From assembly GCA_002914845.1 (NCBI GenBank), contig JXTC01000002.1, forward strand, positions 2,155,766-2,219,765: 64,000 bases of DNA, written 5' to 3'. This stretch comes from Trema orientale (taxonomy: Eukaryota; Streptophyta; Magnoliopsida; Rosales; Cannabaceae). Both the position numbers and the translations under genes were made by a program. This document shows positions 60,086-64,000 of this stretch, one piece after another; the stretch's first letter is position 1; each line of letters opens with the position of its first letter. Under the pieces are notes generated by a model. It was given only the letters and a program-made list of their open reading frames with translations, made no database searches and was not told the DNA's origin.

Positions 60086-61540
60086 ACTATGTTTAGTTGT
60101 GCTTTTATACTGTATTATTTAATATGAGATGAATTTTATTTTTTTTTTTGGGTAAAACGTCACGGGATTCATTCAAAGAATGGCCTCACGAACCAGAGGA
60201 ATCCATTCATTACAGTTACAAAAAACAGCCGTTGGGATAGCTTCAATATCTATCTCACTAGAGATATTACAAAATAAGGCCCATTTAGCAAGATTACGAA
60301 CATAAAAATTAAATTCTCTTGGAACAAAGCTAAAGGATAATCCCATGAATTGGTTGCTGAGGGCTTTTGCCGAAGAGATGGAGTTAACTATCTCCCAGTT
60401 TGATTGTTCTCTATTAAGATTGGAAATAGTTACTTGGGAATCACCCTTAATGATGTAGTAAGGAATCTTCCTCTTGACGGCTTCAGTTAGGGCAAGAATC
60501 GCTGAGTGTGCTTCGCCGACCAGTGGAGATTTAGGAGTTATCTTGCTAGTAACAGCAAAGAGAATAACACCTTCATGATTTCTGGCTATGGCTGCTAACA
60601 TCACTTCGTCCCTCCCCATTGCAATATCGAAATTCAACTTAACCCAGTCAACAGAGGGGAGAGTCCAAGAGGAGATACCTGGCGGTGTGCTATTAATTAG
60701 TAGAGCCTCTGAGAATAGTGAGTAAGAAGCGAAAATATGTCTCAAGCAAGAGTTGACATACGGCGCAGAATGATCGTGAATAGCAGCGTTCCTTGTTAAC
60801 CAGATATAATCTATAGCTATTGAGACAAACAGAAGCACTTCATCACAGTTCACACGAAACTCTTTCAAATGCAAAATAAATCTAAGCCACTCCACACATG
60901 AATTCACCGAGCCTCTTGAAGGGGAAAGAGCCCAAGGCGAAGCAATCCAGATTCTTTTCGTGAAATTACAAGAAAGGAAAGTATGCTCTAGACTTTCAGG
61001 ACCATCTCCACATAACGGGCATTCTACCGAGTCAATTGCAAAAATCTCGTTAATTTTAAAACACACCAGTAAAGCATTTGAAAGGATCTGCCACTAAGTA
61101 CTTTGATATGAAAATTTAATAAAATACGAAAAGTATTATCTAATACGAAAAAAAATCTGTATTATATTGTATTATAATATTGATTCTCATCACTTTCACT
61201 TTCTTTGTCCATAATTTCTCTCTCATCACTTTTGCTTTCTTTATTTTATCTCCCATCCCTTTCTCTCCCCTTCCTTTTTCTCACATCACTTTATCCTTTT
61301 TAAAAGTAGTATTTTTAAAAATATTTTTACAATTAATATTTTTCAAAAATTGAAATTAGAAAGTGGTATTTTTTAAATTTTTTGAAAACTGGTATTTTAG
61401 AAATGGTATTTTTCAAAATAATTTTTTCAAAATGATTTTTTCTAGATAAAATTTTAAAAGTGTTTTTTTTTTCAAAAATTAATTTTTAACGCATTATCTT
61501 ACTACAATGCAAAATCAAAACCAAAACCAAACATAGTACT
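60086..61540. mobile_element. possible inverted-repeat element hosting the LINE fragment
   Basis: The left end (ACAATACTATGTTTAGTTGTG) and, inverted, the right end (CCAAAACCAAACATAGTACT) match in the core TACTATGTTTRGTT. Both sides also hold CTGTATTATATTGTATTA-type words. The LINE tail lies between them, and the LTR fossil begins exactly at the right end. The inverted match is short, so this is tentative; it may be two separate MITE pieces. Confidence 0.35.
60140..61097 (-). mobile_element. 5'-truncated LINE: zf-RVT and RNase H end of ORF2
   Basis: On the minus strand this is the 3' part of a plant L1-type LINE. Coding sequence runs from about 61097 to 60173 without a stop. It begins WQILSNALLVCFKINEI, typical of the region after reverse transcriptase, then the zinc-binding zf-RVT motif CPLCGDGPESLEHTFLSC. 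An RNase H domain follows: LNFDIAMGRD (Asp), GEAHSAILALTEAV (Glu), KGDSQVTISNL (Asp), and PREFNFYVRNLAKWA. The last motif has Arg-Asn where plant relatives usually have Ala-His before LA. The element ends in a poly-A tail, seen as poly-T at 60140-60150. The reverse transcriptase and endonuclease parts are absent. About 300 open codons suggest a young insertion or a selected fragment. Confidence 0.8.
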
Positions 61541-64000
61541 TGTTACGCTAAATGCATATACATAAAATAACTGCAAGTGCACGGGTCGTAAACAAGTAAT
61601 AAAGTGATAAGTATAGAGTTATCGATCCCACGAGAAATTGGGTGTTAAATTATCGTTAATTACTGGAATTATCGTGACCTAACTTATCTAGGCAACTAAA
61701 CTAAATACGTTTATAATTAAATAGAAATAAATAAAAATATTAATACAAAAATAAAACATAGAAACTCTATGCATAAATATACTAGGGGATTGAATTTACT
61801 TAACTATCAACTATGTCTTTTGATTACTAATTGTGTTCAAATAAATTATTCCTAGTTAATAAGCCAAAAATCCGATGGTATTTCTACTCCCTCTCTCGAG
61901 TGTCGAGTGAAATCATTCCTAAATCCCGGTTCCAATATCTCTATTCTGAGCCTAAAAGTTAGAAATTTATTATGTTCAATAGTTCTTTGATCATAGCTTC
62001 AAAAGAATTATGGGTTCTCTCAAACTCTACAAAATCCTAAGTTGTAGTATCCTATGGTCATATATAAAATTCCTTCTCTCGAGTACCGAATTCTAGAAAA
62101 TAATTCATCTGACTAGTGGCCAATTAGTTGAAAAGCATTAAGCAATGAGTAGCATAAATAAATTCAAGAACAATATCAAATATTGGAAATCAAGGCATAG
62201 AATCAAAGTATAAACTACATCATTCTCCAAGCATATAATAATTAATTCAACATATAAAAATCCGAAACTAATCTCATGAAGAATTTCATATATATAAACA
62301 TGTTAAATAATCAAACATAATACAAAATCCAAATAAGACTAGAGTGAGAAAGAGGATGAGAAAAACTCTTTTGTAGAGGTAGAACTTCAAGCTTTAATTC
62401 TTCAAGCAACTCTCTCAAGCTTCCTCTCCAAATTTCAGCTCCAGAGCTCTCCTCTCTCTAGCATTTTTAAGCTCTCAAGTGTGTATCTTCTCTCCAACTC
62501 TCCACCTTTGCTTTGGAGGCTGAAGGATGTATTTAAGGAGTTCCAAGATGACCTACACCAGGTGGAATATCAACCATTCGATTGGATGGTATCAATGGCT
62601 GAGATTGACCCTAAAATCTTACTAAAAACGTATTTTCGGACGAGATAAAGCGCTATGGCACTCACGGCTCTGGAAAACTTTCTTCCAGAAAGCGCCACGG
62701 TGCTCTCTGGCCAGTGCCACGACTCTCCTGATTCTGGAAAATCAGCACGACATAGTTTTTTTCTCGGGAGCACTGTTTCGCTATTTTAGCTTTATTTTGC
62801 CTGATTTTCATTGCTTTGTATTCGTATCGGACTCAACTTCAATCTAAAAGGGTTGAAATATCTATGTTTAGCACCAATTCATTTTGATTCTCATTTATTT
62901 ACAAGAACTACAAAAATAAAGTGAAAACATATCAAACCAATAAAAATACTTGAGAACTTACAATTATTTGAGATAAATAATGCTTAATTTGTGAGTAAAT
63001 TAATCATTCATTAAATACTCCCAAACTCAAATATTTGCTTGTCCTCAAGTAAAACAAAAGAAGAAAAAGAAAAAGAAAAATTAAATAATAAAACACAAAT
63101 AGTAATGTGTGAATTTCGTGTCGAATCAAGAATTGTGCAAGTATCTCCGAAGTCACAAAATGTTCCAAGTTCAAATGAAATACAAATATTAAGAATATCT
63201 AGAATTTTAACATCAAGTATCAGTTTCACCTCACTCAAGAACCTCTCGTGTAAGTGTGTGCACAATCAATCTCACTCAACCCAAGGAACTCCGGATAAAC
63301 TTATACACCTAGTAGACTATGAATGCTCTCTAGATAACGCCAATTGGAACTACCATAAGCCCATTTTTCATATCGCTCTCCAAAGATCAAAGGATCTTTC
63401 AAGGATTGTAATGAAAGACTGGAGTGAAATGGTGGATAAAAAGGATATTTTTAAGCTCGGATCACCCTAAACATGCATCACAACTCATGGATCTTGCATG
63501 ATTCCCAAGAAAAAAAAATTTTACTCACTAGTTTCCCATTATATTGCTATATTTTCTTCTATTATACCCACAATAAGATTATTCACAAAAATACAAAATT
63601 AAACACAATCCTTAATTCTTTTTTTTTTTCACAATTTTTTTTTTTTGCATAAAGATTGTGACAAAAAGAAGAGAAATATAAACCTCACATCCAAATTCAA
63701 AATCAACATTGTTCTCAATATTGAAAAGAATGGAAGGTAATACACAATTTGCACAAACTCTTTCTTTTTGTTTTTTATTTTTATTTTTTTAAAAAACAAT
63801 CAATCTACCATTAATTCTCCAAACACAACCCATACTTGTATTTACGCTCAGTGAATCATGCAAGAATGCAACATAATCATCCCTATTAGTGATGAGTTTA
63901 ATAAATAGAAATTAATTTGGTCGTTTGGATACACTTGTGAGGGTGATAAAGAAAATAGGTCAAATAGGTTCAAATGGGATTACTAGGGATAAAACTTTCG
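61541..64000 (-). mobile_element. LTR-retroelement fossil (Ty3/gypsy-like, 3' part), cut by the right edge
   Basis: On the minus strand the block at 63010-63060 has the ACTTGAGGACAAGCAAAT word and a purine-rich TTTGGGAG that precede the 3' LTR in many Tat/Athila-type plant elements. The proposed 3' LTR is 61541 to about 63013 (roughly 1.47 kb). Its plus-strand start TGTTACGC gives the expected TG..CA edge. The inner part (63014-64000) is non-coding here and continues off the window. It looks like a broken or non-autonomous copy. The family is inferred from these words only. Confidence 0.45.

Noticed and set aside
63039-63470. 143-residue open frame near the right edge
   Set aside because: It lies in the non-coding inner region of the LTR-retroelement fossil and has a low-complexity Lys/Glu start.

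Overview
The window is nuclear DNA from a flowering plant, almost certainly a eudicot and probably a rosid. Its genes have many AT-rich GT..AG introns, long AT-rich intergenic tracts, poly-A/T runs, miniature inverted-repeat elements and plant-only families (FBA-type F-box, alpha-expansin, MIKC* MADS, plastid mTERF). It holds one gap of 55 N (23079-23133) and a lone N at 47358. No prokaryotic, organellar, tRNA, rRNA or CRISPR feature was seen.

Layout. 1-7 kb: a tandem pair of F-box/FBA genes on the + strand. The first copy is a decayed pseudogene. The second keeps a clean frame except for one in-frame TAG at codon 261. 11-21.5 kb: three + strand genes in close succession: an endosulfine/ARPP-19-like phosphatase regulator (7 exons), a plastid-targeted-looking SAM methyltransferase (6 coding exons) and a RING-finger protein (3 coding exons) whose expected start codon reads ATA. 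21.5-38.8 kb: a 17-kb gene desert with several MITEs, a 73-bp palindromic minisatellite, the N gap and one less AT-rich island of unknown nature. 38.8-40.3 kb: an intact alpha-expansin gene (EXPA1/EXPA15 type). 42-43.6 kb: a decayed transposon-like block. 45.2-49.2 kb: a minus-strand MIKC* MADS-box gene (AGL30 type; 11 coding exons, two of them microexons of 16 and 19 nt, and an uORF in the leader). 49.5-50.9 kb: two foldback MITEs. 52.4-53.4 kb: an intronless mTERF gene (SOLDAT10 type). 53.5-60 kb: mostly featureless intergenic DNA. 60-64 kb: nested transposons: a 5'-truncated LINE tail inside a possible inverted-repeat element, then an LTR-retroelement fossil that runs off the right edge.

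The genes are not an operon or a metabolic cluster. What links them is ancestry. From memory, endosulfine, methyltransferase, expansin and MIKC* MADS lie together in Arabidopsis near At1g69510-At1g69540, and mTERF (SOLDAT10), AGL30 and EXPA15 lie together near At2g03050-At2g03090. The window therefore looks like the order that preceded the Arabidopsis duplication, in which each daughter copy then lost different genes. I found no convincing new multi-gene system. The most notable single points are the missing ATG in the RING gene, the single stop in the F-box gene, the palindromic satellite, and MITE families repeated within the window.
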